A stretch of DNA of 64,000 nucleotides from Immersiella caudata (GCA_030512335.1 JAULSU010000002.1:2666001-2730000), one strand, 5' to 3'; shown: positions 23,140-35,632, counted from the stretch's first letter. A program made the numbers and translations. Notes: generated from the letters alone by a model not told the origin.

Positions 23140-25014
23140 TCAGGGCAATCCAGCAATAGCCCGTCGAGTAGCATCATCTTGCACCCACTCAACGATCCGC
23201 GAACACATGTCTCCCACCAGCTGCTCATAATGCGGCCCTGGAACAAATAGCCCACAATGCGCACCCACTTCATCCACTCCCTCCATGTAGACGCGGACCC
23301 AGGTTGGATCCCTCACACCAGCAGACTTACCGGGAAGCATACAGAACTTTTTTTCTTTCTTCTTCTTTTCCTTTTCCACGCCAAGCTGCTGTCCACTTTC
23401 CTCCATATACAACTTATCGAGCTCCTCCTGAAGGTCCTGTTCCTCCTTGGCACGCTGTTTGAGCTCCGACTTTTGTCTGGAATGAGCCTCTTTCTGCTCT
23501 GTCTTGGCGCGCTTCTCGGCCTCTTTGGTCGTCTTGCGCTCTCGTTTGTCGAGCATCTTCTGACGCTCCTTGATGGCACGCTCACGGTTCTTGACCGCTT
23601 GTTCGTAGATTTTGCGGGCGCGCTTGGCTTCTTTTTCGGCTTGCTTACGGGCTTCTTTGTTAGTGTATGCTTCGAAGTTGGGGGTCTGCGGAGGTGTTGG
23701 AGGGTCGGGAACTGGAGGGAGGGAAGAGTCATCTTGATTGGGGTTATTTCCTGGGGTGTCGGGTATTTCTTGGGTCAGGGGAAGGGAATCGTTGGTTTGT
23801 GTGGTTGTGATGCGATCATCTGATTCTGGCACGGGTTCAAGTTCTTGGAGAACCATGGGGCGTCCGCTCTCGCTGTGGTCTTCAATGGATATCCTAGGGG
23901 TGGACGTCCCAGAGTTGATGTCTGATGGGTTCGCCTCCTGACTGCTTGTCGGCTTGAGCAGTGCATTGTTGCTATTCTCAGCTGTTGGAAGTGCGGGAAC
24001 TGCCTTGAGCTTCTTGGGCAGTCCAGTGGACGCCGTGTAGTAATTGACAAATCGTACCCTGGGAAGCCTCTGCCCGGGAGCCGGAGCCTTTGACTCGTCT
24101 ATGTCTTCCAGCTTCCTGAGGTTGCTGTACCTCGTTCTGAGCCCAGGATAGTCGGCTAAACACCCGCCAAACTCGAGGTGTGACATGATATGATGTGCCG
24201 CAGCCTCGACAATATTCTCTTCCTTGTGTTTCCTTGCAAAGTGGGCGATGTTTTTCAACCAGCCACGATCGACAAACGAAACATCGTTGAAAAACGGTGG
24301 ATTGAACAGTGGATCTTGGGTCGGTGCTTGTGAAACTGGGGGCGGAGGGGACGATGGTAGAGAAGGAGAACTAGCGCCTGAGAGCGATGACACTTCGGTA
24401 TAGATGGACGGGTCTGGTGAAATGTTGTTTGAGAGCGTTGAGTTTGACGTGGTGGCTTCGGGCGTTGGAGCGGGCCGAAAAAGGCTCGCAATGCCGGACA
24501 CGACGATCCCCGGGTGCAGGCCCAACAACGGAGCATCAAGAGATACGGTCCCTAGTATCCGGTGGCACAATTGCGACCTGCCGTTCCTGCTCGGCATCAG
24601 AACAACGTCCGCCGCTAGCAGCCCGCCCATCGAGTGCCCGACCAGAACGACATCTGTTGTGGGGGACTCATGCGGCTCGAGCCACTTGCTGAAGTTGTCG
24701 CGCGCAACATCGATGACCTTGTACGTCTTATAACGAGGGTAAATCTTGCTATGAATCACATGGGTCTCTGCGAGAGCGTCTTTGAGAAAGCTGTGGACGT
24801 GGGCGGGAAAGGATCTGAAAGACGAATCGTTGCCCATGAAGCCATGAAGGTACACGACCAGCAGCGTCCGCCTGCCGTCTTTGAGCGAAGGCAGGAGCGA
24901 CTGGGTCGAGGACGACCGAGGATCTTGCTGTCCCTTCCATGATGTGAAATCGGTGCCATTCGAGATAGGGTGGAGAGAGGTGCTTCCGGCGTGTGGTGAT
25001 GACGCCCTCGACAT
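23140..25014 (-). CDS. DUF676-type alpha/beta hydrolase (putative lipase)
   Basis: A single exon encodes 624 residues from the ATG at 25014. The frame stays open a little further upstream, but only non-ATG codons occur there. The hydrolase core begins LLVVYLHGFMGNDSSF with the oxyanion HG at residues 57-58. The nucleophile elbow GHSMGG has Ser at about 128, followed by ILGTVSLDAPLLGLHPG. A long Ser/Pro-rich insertion comes next. A highly charged Lys/Glu/Arg coiled coil lies at about 450-538 (EKEAKRARKIYEQAVKNRER). A conserved C-terminal block follows (WVRVYMEGVDEVGAHCGLFV), whose His could complete the triad. The family is annotated as DUF676 or lipase-like serine esterase; substrate and location are unknown. 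Splitting of the catalytic fold by the coiled coil is my reading. Confidence 0.85.
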   Translation of the reverse strand: MSRASSPHAGSTSLHPISNGTDFTSWKGQQDPRSSSTQSLLPSLKDGRRTLLVVYLHGFMGNDSSFRSFPAHVHSFLKDALAETHVIHSKIYPRYKTYKVIDVARDNFSKWLEPHESPTTDVVLVGHSMGGLLAADVVLMPSRNGRSQLCHRILGTVSLDAPLLGLHPGIVVSGIASLFRPAPTPEATTSNSTLSNNISPDPSIYTEVSSLSGASSPSLPSSPPPPVSQAPTQDPLFNPPFFNDVSFVDRGWLKNIAHFARKHKEENIVEAAAHHIMSHLEFGGCLADYPGLRTRYSNLRKLEDIDESKAPAPGQRLPRVRFVNYYTASTGLPKKLKAVPALPTAENSNNALLKPTSSQEANPSDINSGTSTPRISIEDHSESGRPMVLQELEPVPESDDRITTTQTNDSLPLTQEIPDTPGNNPNQDDSSLPPVPDPPTPPQTPNFEAYTNKEARKQAEKEAKRARKIYEQAVKNRERAIKERQKMLDKRERKTTKEAEKRAKTEQKEAHSRQKSELKQRAKEEQDLQEELDKLYMEESGQQLGVEKEKKKKEKKFCMLPGKSAGVRDPTWVRVYMEGVDEVGAHCGLFVPGPHYEQLVGDMCSRIVEWVQDDATRRAIAGLP

Positions 25015-26671
25015 GACGTCAGATGGTGAAGGCACAAATGAGGGGCGTTGGTCCGCTGGCTCGGAAAGTGAGGGGGTTTTGATGTCGCCTAAGAAAACTG
25101 AACGTAGAGTGTAGTGGAAGTATGAACTCGGTTTGCTTTTTCAGCCGTAGGACTGAGCAATTCGTTCTTCACGAGTTTAAGGCCAAGGTATTGCTTGAAA
25201 ACATACTTTCTCTCAACGGTGGCGAGGTCGGGCAGCTGTCGTGCACCTCATATCCTTGCTATTAGCCAAGGTTGTGCGGGATGCCCCGGCGAGAAACCAA
25301 GTGCGACGTGGTCAGTGCGCTATCGGGCCTCTCTCGTGGATGGGAGGTGAAGATCTATCGATCTGAGAGCTGCAAGCACTGGCACTCGTAGTAGTTCTGT
25401 AGGGCACACTCTCAACTCTATTGGCATCGACATTCTGGGTATCGCAGAACCTGGCGGCTTCTTCTTCTCCATTTATTATCCAGTTTTCCCGGGTTCCTGG
25501 CAATCCCTACCCTTCAGCTCTTCAATGCCGAAAGTGGCCTCCACGAGAATAAACCCCACGAGAAAGGCGTTGATGGGGCTTAAGATGGCGTGTTTTAGCC
25601 TGCAGCTGAGCTGCCGACTGGCATGGGAATAGGTTTGTTTTCCCGTATCGTCGCAACATAGATATCTGCATCGGACCGTTTACCAGAACAGAATAATTCG
25701 TCGGGTCAGTGGAACCTAGCTGAGAAGCAAGAGTGAGATGAAATCCGACACGCGAACCGCTGGTGTCTCGTTGGTTTCTCGTACTGGCGCAACTTGGCAG
25801 AAGCAGTGAAGTAGCAGTATTGGATCAGGTCCATGGCCATGGCCTCAAAATAGGGGCCCGTATTCCCAATTCGGCCAGTTGAAGGATTCGCTGGAATGCT
25901 CCGATGTCATGACTCTGGAACTTGCATTTTGGGACGGGAGCTCGCCATTGAACAAACAACTTTGTTTGATTTGCGCGCCTCTTTCCAATTGACCTCTCTG
26001 AATGTTGATACCGGTTGCCAACTGCCATGGTTGAGATTCCGATTGTGGTCAGATTCGCAAAGCCTGGTTTGAGGCACTTCACGCATCCTTGACCTTAAAC
26101 TGCAACCCTGCAGTTGGTGGGTGACGCTGGTTCGCTGCCACCTTACGCGAGATTGCAAGTTGGCCCGAACCCACAACAATCAGCGGCCCCCCGAGCCACG
26201 GGCACCCCCATTCAATTTGGGTCATTTTGGGAGCCAAGAAAGAGGCGCTCATTTCAAATTTCGTAGCCCAGGCAGAGTGCTTTATCCTGTACTCAACGCC
26301 ATCCTCCCCTCTCGACGAGCCAGTTCCGTTCGTCACCACGGAGTGATGCGGAGCGGGTGAGTTTTCGACCGGCTACCTACCGACACGGCCGCCCGACCGG
26401 TGCAGGACGAGGAGTGCAGCAGGAAGGGAAGTTGGATACTCGACGGCACCCGACACGATAAGATGAGGACGACATGACCGAGTGGACCGCGCCGGCCGAT
26501 CAATCGAAGAAACCGTCTCCATCGTTTGCATCTTCAGCCTCGAGCTGACGAGTCGCGCTCCCGCCAAAAATTCGTATACGGGGTTCCCGCTTCGAGGAAC
26601 CCACCGCAGTCGCTCTTTTTTCCCCTCCAGTCGCTCGTTTTCATAGCCACGCCGGCACCACCACCAGCGCG
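25015..26671. promoter_or_regulatory. Divergent intergenic region, DUF676 hydrolase / membrane protein
   Basis: This 1.66 kb between divergent starts contains both promoters and leaders. No exon, RNA gene or repeat is recognised. The 250 bp before 26672 are rich in CG and pyrimidine tracts. Confidence 0.4.
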
Positions 26672-28100
26672 ATGACTAACCACGCCCGCGGGTCTTCACT
26701 CCTTCAGGTCCGCGACAACCACCACCGTCGTCTGCACAACGACAACACCAACACCAACCACCACATTCGTTCATCCGGAGAGAAGAAGCTGCAGAACCGC
26801 CAGGTTGTCGTGGTGCAAACCGTTTCTGTCGTTCACGTCATTGATGAGACCGGCGCCGTTATCGAGTTCCAGACGCTTCTCCCCGCACCGGCGACCCAGA
26901 TACCAGACCAGCCGGCCGCTTTCACTGCCGGCCTGCCCGCCGCCAACAACGTCTCGCCCAGCGTGATTCCCGCCATCGAGGATGTCTTGCCGGAGGGCGA
27001 GGCCGCCCTGCCGGCTGGATCGGTACTTCCGTCTGAACCTGTGTCACCCGACGGCGAGGGATCTGTGACGTCCTCTCCTTTCCCCACCTCATCGGCCTTC
27101 TCTTCTTTGCCCGGAGGCTACAACTCTAGTAAGGGACTCTTTGATCGTCTTGCCCGCGGTTGACTAACGGCGTGGTTTAGCACACTCATCGTCACCCTTT
27201 CATAATAGCACAGGTCTTTATTCAAACTCTACCCGGACATCATCTTCAAAGCCCAACTATCTCACGTCAAGTACACCGCCTTCATTGACTTCGACTTTTG
27301 TTGCGAAGACCGATGCCGCCGGCGGTGCGGGAGGCAATGGCGACGCCAACGGCGTGCCCGGCTTTGCGCCAACGACTGCCGCCCCCGCAGTTCCAGAATC
27401 TTCAGGATCCGGGCTGCCGCCCGCAGCCCAGAGCGCTGTTATCGGAGGTGTTGTCGGTGGCGTTGCCGGCATCGCCATTGTTGCTTTGGTTTTGATGCTC
27501 GTTTTGAAGTGGAGGAAAGGACATCGTGGCGGACTCATGTTGCTGGGAGACGGAGACAGCAACATCGGTGGCAAGGGCCTTTCCCCGAGCCCAGGCTACA
27601 AGCCCGGGGGAGGCTCGATGGCGGAGCGCTCGATTCCTTTTGCGGTTCCATCGGCACTGGCCAGTTTAACCGGGAACAGGCGGGCACTAGAGGACGCCCC
27701 GCGACAGTCGACGGTTTTGGAAGAAAAGGGATTTCATCGCGTCTCTGGCAAGAAGTTAATCTCGGTATTACAGTCGGGCGGAGATGGGTACAGTGATCCG
27801 CATGCCAGCGTCATGAGCGGAACATCGGACTATCGAAACTCGGACGCCTTCCTCGGCGGGACGGCTCTACCGCGTCTCCAGCTGGGATCTCCTATGCGGC
27901 CCGAAAGCGGCGTGATGGTCATGCGATCAGGTCCAAACCGAACGCCCGTCCAGGCACAAGGACCGTTTTCGGACCCATTCGCCGATCCGCCAAGTCCTGG
28001 CCCTCTCACACCCCCGATACAAATCAACGGCCGAAGCCTTACATCACGGGACGATTCGGCCTCGCGGGGATCGGCTTCTCGATTCGCGGAGACCATGTGA
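26672..28100 (+). CDS. Single-pass membrane protein of unknown function
   Basis: Exons 26672-27128 and 27181-28100 give 458 residues; the 52-bp intron splits a threonine codon. There is no N-terminal signal peptide. The start is His/Asn/Arg-rich, followed by a short conserved-looking hydrophobic patch (QVVVVQTVSVVHVIDETGAV) and a long Pro/Ser/Thr/Gly region. One strong transmembrane helix lies at about 237-264 (IGGVVGGVAGIAIVALVLML), with a GxxxG-like stretch and a basic stop-transfer KWRKGHR. The C-terminal tail of about 190 residues is Ser/Pro/Gly-rich, likely cytosolic. The layout recalls fungal Mid2/Wsc-like surface proteins, but without a signal peptide or cysteine domain. Similar unnamed proteins occur in Sordariomycetes. 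No function is claimed. Confidence 0.8.
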
Positions 28101-31100
28101 CGGCAACCCTGATAATGATGACGTTGCTCCCTACGGTCAACTCTTTTGTATGTGCACAACTACCTATTCTGTATAATGTCTGGAACTTGGGCATTGGGGC
28201 CTGGAGGCGCTCAGGGACGCTTGCCCTGGTGCGTTGATCTGGGGGCGCCTGTTGGATACAAGGCCCGGATTTGTCTGTTAAGCGGCAGAACATGTTGTGA
28301 ACCCTGGCGATGTTGAGATGCTGCTCGGATATTTGGTGCTTTCTTCTTTTATATTGTTGCATCGGGCAAGCAGATACTTCCGACATGTCGGATGAAAATA
28401 CGAAGAATGTTTGGATGTATAACCCGCATCGCAGAGAGCTTCCGCATTTGGGAGACACTCGTCATGAGCATGCAACCCCTCCGAGAGGCGCAACAAACGC
28501 TTGCGGTCATCCTGGCCTGACAGATTTATGCCAAAAAGATTCCACCATCTTCCTCGGCGCTTCCATTCAAGCATCAAGAGCACCGGGCGCCAAATTTTGA
28601 GGTCGATCTTGGCACCCACGTGTCCGAGGCAAAGGAGCGATCCGCACCTAGTGGTTCGTGCAGGCGGGCGGAACCATTGGTGGGGCTTTGAGACAGAGCT
28701 GAAACCGCAAGGGTGGCTACCCAACGCTTGGACTTCAGTCAATGACAAATCCAATTTTGCGGTCTACTTTTCCCACTGCGGCCTCTTGAATCAAAAATAC
28801 CTAACCTATGCAGCGAATGCTGTTTGTCTGTCTCCGATACAGAACGCGGGTGACGGTCAGCGTCCAGAGCCGGGAAAGGCAGATCACGTCGTGCCGCAAG
28901 AAACTTGGTGAGCATGACCGCCACAGTGCATCATCTGAAGTTTGATGGTATTCACAGCCACCTCACTTTCAAGCTCACCTCACTTTCAAGCTCACCTCAC
29001 TTTCAAGCTCACCTCACTCTGTGCTTCTCTCGCACCATTTTGGTTTGACTCCCACCACACGGTCACTCTGACGGCGCCAAGAACATTTGTTCCCTTTGCT
29101 GGCCCCGGTTGAGCCCGGCTAACCTCTTGGTTGAAACGCGGGACCATCAACGTTTCGACCGCGCACTACCCAACTATCTGCTGTTTTCCCCTGCCTGCTT
29201 CGAACCGGATTCTTTAGACTTCGGATGGTAAGCTCGATACCGAAATAATAGTATCTTTCCGCCCAGCTTTGAGTCCTCTGCTTGTTCACACAAGTCTGGC
29301 TAGGGGCGCTGATAGAAATGCAAACTACGCGGTTAGTATTCGATAGCAGCCGAGACCCGATATTGCCCCTCAAAACCAAGCTGTCAACAGCCACGCTTAG
29401 GCTCTAGATCACTTGTGCTTGTGTCTGCCGAGAAGTTTGGTGGCGCGCTAGGGCGGCGTACCCTTGTCGGAGATTTTTATGGGACGAGTCTCCCCTCGAC
29501 GACGCCCACACACGACACCGCACATCGATCCGTTTCTTCGCTCCTCGGATCCGGAGGGGGTGGTTTGGCCCACGCCCCCTGGTCGCCATCACTCGGCGAT
29601 GTGATGCAAGGGCGCGCATCATGGGACGTCGTCAGACCGCTTCGGCTTCTATGTAACGGGGCCGGCGTCCGCAAGGCAAGATGCAGGCCCCTTCCGTGAA
29701 ATTGTACCGCCTGCACCCCCGTGAAGTGCTACGGAATACAGGTCCGATCCGCACGTAGGGCGTCAAAACGATATCCCACCTCACCAAGCTTTTGGTAATA
29801 CTCCTAGAGCTACCCAGCGGACAGCCCAAAGGGTTTGCAGAAGCGGCATGCGAATGATTTGAGTAGACAGGAGACTAGGAGACTCGGAGACTCAGAGACT
29901 GCTGATCCATGGGATGGCCCTATCGATCATCGACATCGACACTGAGGTCCCTTCAGGCCGGAACTCGGGACGATGGAACACTCTGCAGGCTCCGGTGCAG
30001 TTCTGACCGTATCGTGGGGACTGTGGAGAACCTGCATCGTGCCTCAGCAGCAGTCGGCATCTGCGTAAGAGGCTCAGGTCTGCGCCGCTGCGAACCAACC
30101 CAACGCTCGTATCAGCGAGTGGACACTGGGGCGTCTTTCCCTTCTGATTCGCCTGCTCCCGTGCGCATCCTCTGCACATCAGATTCATGTGTCACCGCTG
30201 GTGAGAGAATCCTGGGAACCCCAAACGTCTGGGGTAGGCTTGCCGAAGACGGGAGGCACTTATTGTCGGTGCTCCTCTGCTTGACCGCGCAGCCTTCATT
30301 CGGCACCTGCACAGCACCAGCTTGTAGTAAGCCGTCAGCGGCCGCAGGCGTGCAGCTCAAAGTGAGTGCATACCGCATTTTACGCTGCGACACGTGTATC
30401 TCGCACGCTCTCCTTAAGAGAAGTGTTGGTGGTAACCTGCCATATCTCGAGCAATCAGCGTTACGAATGCGGGTGGTGGAAGGAGCTGTCTAATGGAACC
30501 AGCCGAGAGTGGAACTAAGGCACCGAGCGGTTGCACCCTGAACCTCTTCGGACACCGTGCACGCTCCATCTGGCACCATCCCGCCCCTCCTTCAACCCCT
30601 CAACCCCTGTTAGCCCGCTCGAGCCAGTCACCTCACCCACCTGGTCCCGCTGGGGCAGCGCTGTCTTGTCTCTGCTGGTGCTCGGTGCTAAACTTGGACA
30701 ATGGTGGTGGTGCTTCATCTTTTCCTATCCACCTTTTTCTTTCGTCCTGTTATCTTAGCTTCTTTGTCCTCCTGATCTTGCTGTTAGCACCGCCCAATCT
30801 TTTACAATACCTCAACGGCTCTAAACGGACCCCTCTCGGATGCCGTCAAATTTCGTCGTCTAGCCGAAGAAGCGATCCAACCCTCAGCCCTACGCCTGTC
30901 TTTCGCCAACGACCTCTTTTGTCGTCTCTTCTGGCAGCGCGCCCCCCGCGAGGAAGCAAGACGGTGTGCGACGGCTAACAAAGGAACCTCCTACCTACCT
31001 TTCCTACCTCGGTACTAAGCGATACACGCGTATGCAATTAACTTGCTACTACAAAGCTTCCCCGTGTTAGCGCTCCGCCAAAGGTCGCGACAACACGGCG

Positions 31101-31494
31101 GCACAGTTTGCACCACTGAGCTCGCCACATAATCCTCGGCGCCTGCTGATAACGTTTGTTGGAGACGCGGGCCACACCCCATCAACCTGAGGTCGATCAG
31201 AGCTCAGCCCCCGTCCCGGGCTTTCCGGCCCCCCCCGAAACCCCCTGGATCTCGAGCCAGCCCACCACAGGCGAGGCCCCTACCCAGGCGTGCTATATAC
31301 TGGTTGGTAATAATAGCGTAACCTCCTCCACGGCTGGTGGGTTTTGTTCTGCGACCATACACCGATTCTCTCTCCATCTCCAACCTCACCTCCGCCTGAC
31401 GACCGGTCGACGATATAGCCTCATCAACACAACTGCGAATAAGCCGCCATAGCAATTGCAGAGCGCTGGTCGACGCTGCGACCGCCCCTCCGAA
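28101..31494. promoter_or_regulatory. Long intergenic region upstream of the Zn2Cys6 factor
   Basis: This 3.4 kb holds a tandem repeat (28961-29019). From about 30.5 kb it also holds a long pyrimidine-rich leader-like stretch with several ATGs, including an open frame at 30493-30978. These look like upstream ORFs or chance rather than a gene. Confidence 0.45.
28961..29019 (+). repeat. 17-bp tandem repeat, 3.4 copies
   Basis: The unit CCTCACTTTCAAGCTCA is repeated three times without a mismatch, followed by a partial CCTCACT. It is a minisatellite in intergenic DNA. It has no spacers, so it is not a CRISPR-type array. Confidence 0.95.
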
Positions 31495-34400
31495 ATGATG
31501 GACCACATGCACGGGGGCTTTCAAATGCCCATGACGGCGCCGCCCCTGATGAACCAGCCGCCCCAGATCTTCGGCGGCTACACCGAGCACGGCATGCCGC
31601 TCCACCAGATGCCACCAGATCTCAGCGTTGCGCAAATGTTTGGAGACCACGGGTTGCTTGATGATTCCCAAGAAGCAAAGAGGAGGAGAATCGCGAGGGT
31701 GAGTGCGCTTGCGACATGTTTCCTCGCCTTTAAGAAGCCTAGTGAAGCTGATGCATCGGCGCCCACAGGCTTGCGATATGTGCAGGAAAAAGAAGATCAA
31801 ATGCGACGGAAAACTGCCCGCTTGCACGCACTGCATCAACTACAAAACCGACTGCGTCTTTACACAGGTGGAAAAGAAGAGGAATCCTCCGAAAGGGTGA
31901 GTCCCATTTCTGAGTTGCGCAACCGGCCGTGGCAGCTGACCAATTGTCTCGCAGGGCCAAGTACATTGAGGGTTTGGAGAATCGCTTGGGTCGCATGGAG
32001 AGTTTGTTGAGGTTGTCAGGTATGCCGCACCCTCAGCTCTACTGTTACCGCTAGGCTAGGTTGTCAGCGTGCAGTCTCTGATATCTCTTTAGGGTTACTC
32101 GGCGAGGATGACAATGGCGCGACTGATCTCGGGACCCTGGAGAAGAAGCTGGCAGAGAAGCACCATCAACAGTCGCGGCAGGCATCTCAAGCGGTGTCAA
32201 ATCCCACTTCCCCGTCACAAGCGACATCAGGACATGATGCGAACCACTCGACGCCGCGCAGTTCTATGCACTCACCGGAGCCAATAACCAAAGAAACTGA
32301 GAAGCGGGAGTCGACAACCCCAGAAAAGGATAAACCGGAGGAGGAACAGGAAGTTTCTGCGTTGTCAGAAATGATGTGCTCCCTGGTCACCAATAACGAC
32401 GGCGACACTAGATATATTGGTGAGCCCTGCCCATACACTTGGAAGTGGTTCTGAATGTTGACGTATTAAAGGCTCCTCATCCGGGTTTTCGATTTTCTCG
32501 CCAAAGGGAGTGCAATGGGTCAACGAGAAGATGGGGGATAGTTCTTTCCAACAAATGATCACTGATGTTTCGATCGATGATCACAAGTGGACAGCCTGGA
32601 AGCCCGACGTGTTTGGGGACCTTTTCCGACGCACCATCTTCCGGGAACTTCCATCCAAGCCCGAGGCTCTGTCTTTGCTGAAGGACTATTTCGAGAACTT
32701 CAACTGCATGTTCCCGCTCTTCCACCAGCCGACGTTTATGCATCTCGTAGAGAGGCAGTATTCAAACGACCCTTATCAGGGCTCTGGATGGTGGGCAAGT
32801 CTCAACGTCGCTTTAGCCATTGCGCACCGTCTGCGGGTGATGAGTAACCTGGTGTCACAAGAGGAGGATGACAAGGCGTGGGACTACATGAAAAACGCCA
32901 TGGCCGTTTATCCCGAGCTAACCATGCGGAACACCGACTTGCTCAGTGTGCAGGCGCTCTTGGGGATGGCGCTCTTCATGCAGGGGACTCCAAACCCACA
33001 ACCGTCATTTTTGCTCATTGCCACAGCGATTCGGCTTTCTCACAGCATCGGTCTTCACAAGCGAGGCACCGGCTTCAACCTCAACCCTATCGAAGTTGAG
33101 CAGCGCAAGAGGGTGTTCTGGATCGCATACATGTTGGACAAAGATCTGTGCCTGAGGTCCGGAAGGCCTCCAGCCCAGGATGATGATGACATGAATGTTG
33201 AGTTGCCGAGTGCTGACCCCCCAGACAATATCGGGAATATTCCATTGGCGGATGGGAAGGGCAAGATGAATCTCTTTCGGGTCATGTGCGAAATCGCCAC
33301 CATTGAGAGTAAGGTTTACAAGAGGCTGTACTCGACCAAGGCCACCAAGCAGTCTCCTGGCGAGATCCTCAACGTCATTGGGGAACTCGACCAAGAACTT
33401 GATGAGTGGAAGGACAGCTTGCCGATCGACTTCCGTCCAGAACACGAGATCAAAGCGTCACACACCCCGCTCATTCTCCACATCGTCATGTTGCACTTCA
33501 CCTATTACAACTGCCTCACGACGATTCACCGCATGTCGATCCACCATGGCTACTGGACAAGTCGGCTCTCCAACTATGCCATTCAAGGCTTGAACGCGAG
33601 ACCGCTGAACCCACGCGTGTTCTCCTCGGCGGCGCTTTGCACCTCGGCGGCTAGAGCATCGATCTCTCTGCTGAAGTACATTCCCCAAGGAGACTTTTCT
33701 TGTGTTTGGTAAGTTTGCTTAAACGCAGCGTCTTCTAAGGTGTCTGACATGATGCATAGGATGGTGCTGTACTTCCCTGTTTCGGCTCTCATGACGTTGT
33801 TTGGAAACATAATACAGAATCCGCTGGACCCGAGAGCTCGTTCCGACACCAAGCTGATGAATGTGGTTGTCAACTTTATGACCACGCTCGGCCCAGAGGC
33901 CGAGACCGGCGGCGTTCACCGCATGCTGGGCGTTTGCTCCGAGTTCGAGCGTATCGCCAAGGCTGTCATTGACAACGCCGAAAAGGAGCACGCGTCGCGA
34001 CGAAAGCGCAAGAGCCACGACCCGGCGTCGGACAATAAGCAGTCTGGCTCTGCGTCTGGCGCTGCCAAGTCGGCCTCTCCGTCCTTCAAGCCTAACCCGT
34101 ATCCCAGCTCGACTACCCCGCGGCCTGTGACTGCGAGCTCAGCAACGCCCCAGGCCAGCCACGGTGGCGGTAATCGACATTTATCACCTCCAGCTGACCA
34201 CCGAAGCCCGAAAAACAATTACAGTCCGATGACGGGGACCATGAGCCAGAGCCCATCTCCAGGATTGGCTCCACAGGGGTGGACCAACGAGTTCACGGTC
34301 AATCCCAACGAACACAGTGTTGATTATGCTTCGTTTGCCGATTTCACTGGCTTTGGCGCAATCGGGAACATGGATGGTGTCGTCGGGCCTGGGGGATTGA

Positions 34401-34555
34401 CAAGTCCGCCAATAGGGGGCGGATTCCAACAACCGATGCTACCGCCAGACCTGTTCAGCCTACCATCAACATTGGATTGGAACTGGGCAGAAATGAGCGG
34501 CGGTGCTTATCCCAGTGTGGAAAACGGCAATTTTGGCGGGACGCCTAGGAATTAG
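31495..34555 (+). CDS. Zn2Cys6 fungal transcription factor
   Basis: Exons 31495-31698, 31769-31896, 31955-32019, 32093-32419, 32472-33708 and 33760-34555 give 918 residues. Basic KRRRIAR leads into the binuclear cluster with Cys70, 73, 80, 87, 90 and 97 (C-x2-C-x6-C-x6-C-x2-C-x6-C). A linker (EKKRNPPKGAKY) and dimerisation coil (IEGLENRLGRMESLLRLS) follow. The fungal-specific transcription factor domain spans roughly residues 305-560 (YFENFNCMFPLFHQPTFMHL, IRLSHSIGLHKRG, RKRVFWIAYMLDKDLCLRSG). The C-terminal third is Ser/Pro/Gly-rich and may activate transcription. The first intron falls exactly before the zinc cluster, and two more separate cluster, linker and coil. Target genes are unknown. 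The cluster does not match the XlnR type, so no symbol is given. Confidence 0.92.
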
Positions 34556-35632
34556 GACGACGACACGTGTGGGCATGACGACACATGAACGGCGATTTGG
34601 ATGAACAATAAAGTGATACCTAGCGCTGTCTAATTAGTTTTCTTGTTGGTTTGTCACTTGAAAGACCGGTATGTCAAACCCGGGTCGCGAGCATCATGTT
34701 TTGGATACTTATTCACGTGGGAGAAACCGGTATGGTGGTGGTAATTCGTCTGGTGTTTCGGCGTGTTTTTTTTGTGGACAGTGGAAACCCAACTTGACTC
34801 AGATTTCTTGGGAACACCGGTTGGCGTTTTGACGATTTTCTCTAATATTTAAGCAGCCGTTTTGTTTAGCTATGACATTCAACTGTTGAGCGAGAGGCGA
34901 GCCCCCTTTGAGTTCTGGAGACGTGACCTGACAAGCAAGACCCCTGAGAGATTTGCGGTTCGGCGAGTGCAGCATCGAGCCAAGTGGTAGGAGGAATGGG
35001 TTTGAACATTATGAGAAAGACAGAAACCCTATCGACAAAATCGAGTAGGTAGCTGTTTTATAATGTGAAGAGGCATTCGAGGCATTCCATAGCCTTTGTG
35101 CTGACAAATAAGGCCTATGGGGAATGCAATGAAGTATGGCGTCTTTCCGACCGAAGGGTATGAAGAGTGTTCAGCTCATTTCTCACATCACGTACGGGCG
35201 TGGATCCATGGTGGGATCGAAACTAACATTGGATGATTCTCCTTTCGTTTTGGATTGCCAAGCGCTCCAAGGGGCGACGAAAGCGAAGCTGTGAAGGCGA
35301 GGTTGAGGTCAGCGCTCAACCCTAACCCCGCATTTTCGCCTCGCCGGTGGCACGCTAGTCCGACTTTGGCTTAGCTGCTAGGTAAGCTGTGCTAGCCGCA
35401 TCATCAGTTCGGATCTCAAGGGATTTCTCGGTGGCTCGATTTTCTACAGAGCGTTGCGAAGAGTTCAGCAAGCGCAACACCACCGCTGGGTGGTCTCAAT
35501 TCCTCTAGGAGTGCATGGAAGCAGAGCACTCAAAATCTAGGAGATACACCGACACCTTTCAGCCGTCTTTTCGGCTTGAGTATTCGACCCGCGACTTCCA
35601 TCGGTCGTACTCGCACAGCGCGCACACCAGCC
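34556..35632. other. Intergenic, Zn2Cys6 factor 3' flank and m-AAA protease promoter
   Basis: This 1.08 kb begins with a polyadenylation signal and ends with a promoter region. There is no other recognisable feature. Confidence 0.4.
34607..34612 (+). terminator. AATAAA polyadenylation signal of the Zn2Cys6 factor gene
   Basis: A canonical AATAAA lies about 50 nt after the stop codon at 34555, which fits a short fungal 3' UTR. Confidence 0.6.

Noticed and set aside
28961..29019. Direct repeats considered as a CRISPR array
   Set aside because: Copies are contiguous without spacers, and the genome is eukaryotic.
31495..34555. Identification of the Zn2Cys6 factor as the xylanase regulator XlnR/Xyr1
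   Set aside because: Its cluster (ACDMCRKKKIKCDG) differs from the XlnR-type cluster (ACDQCNQLRTKCDG as I recall it), so the name was not used.
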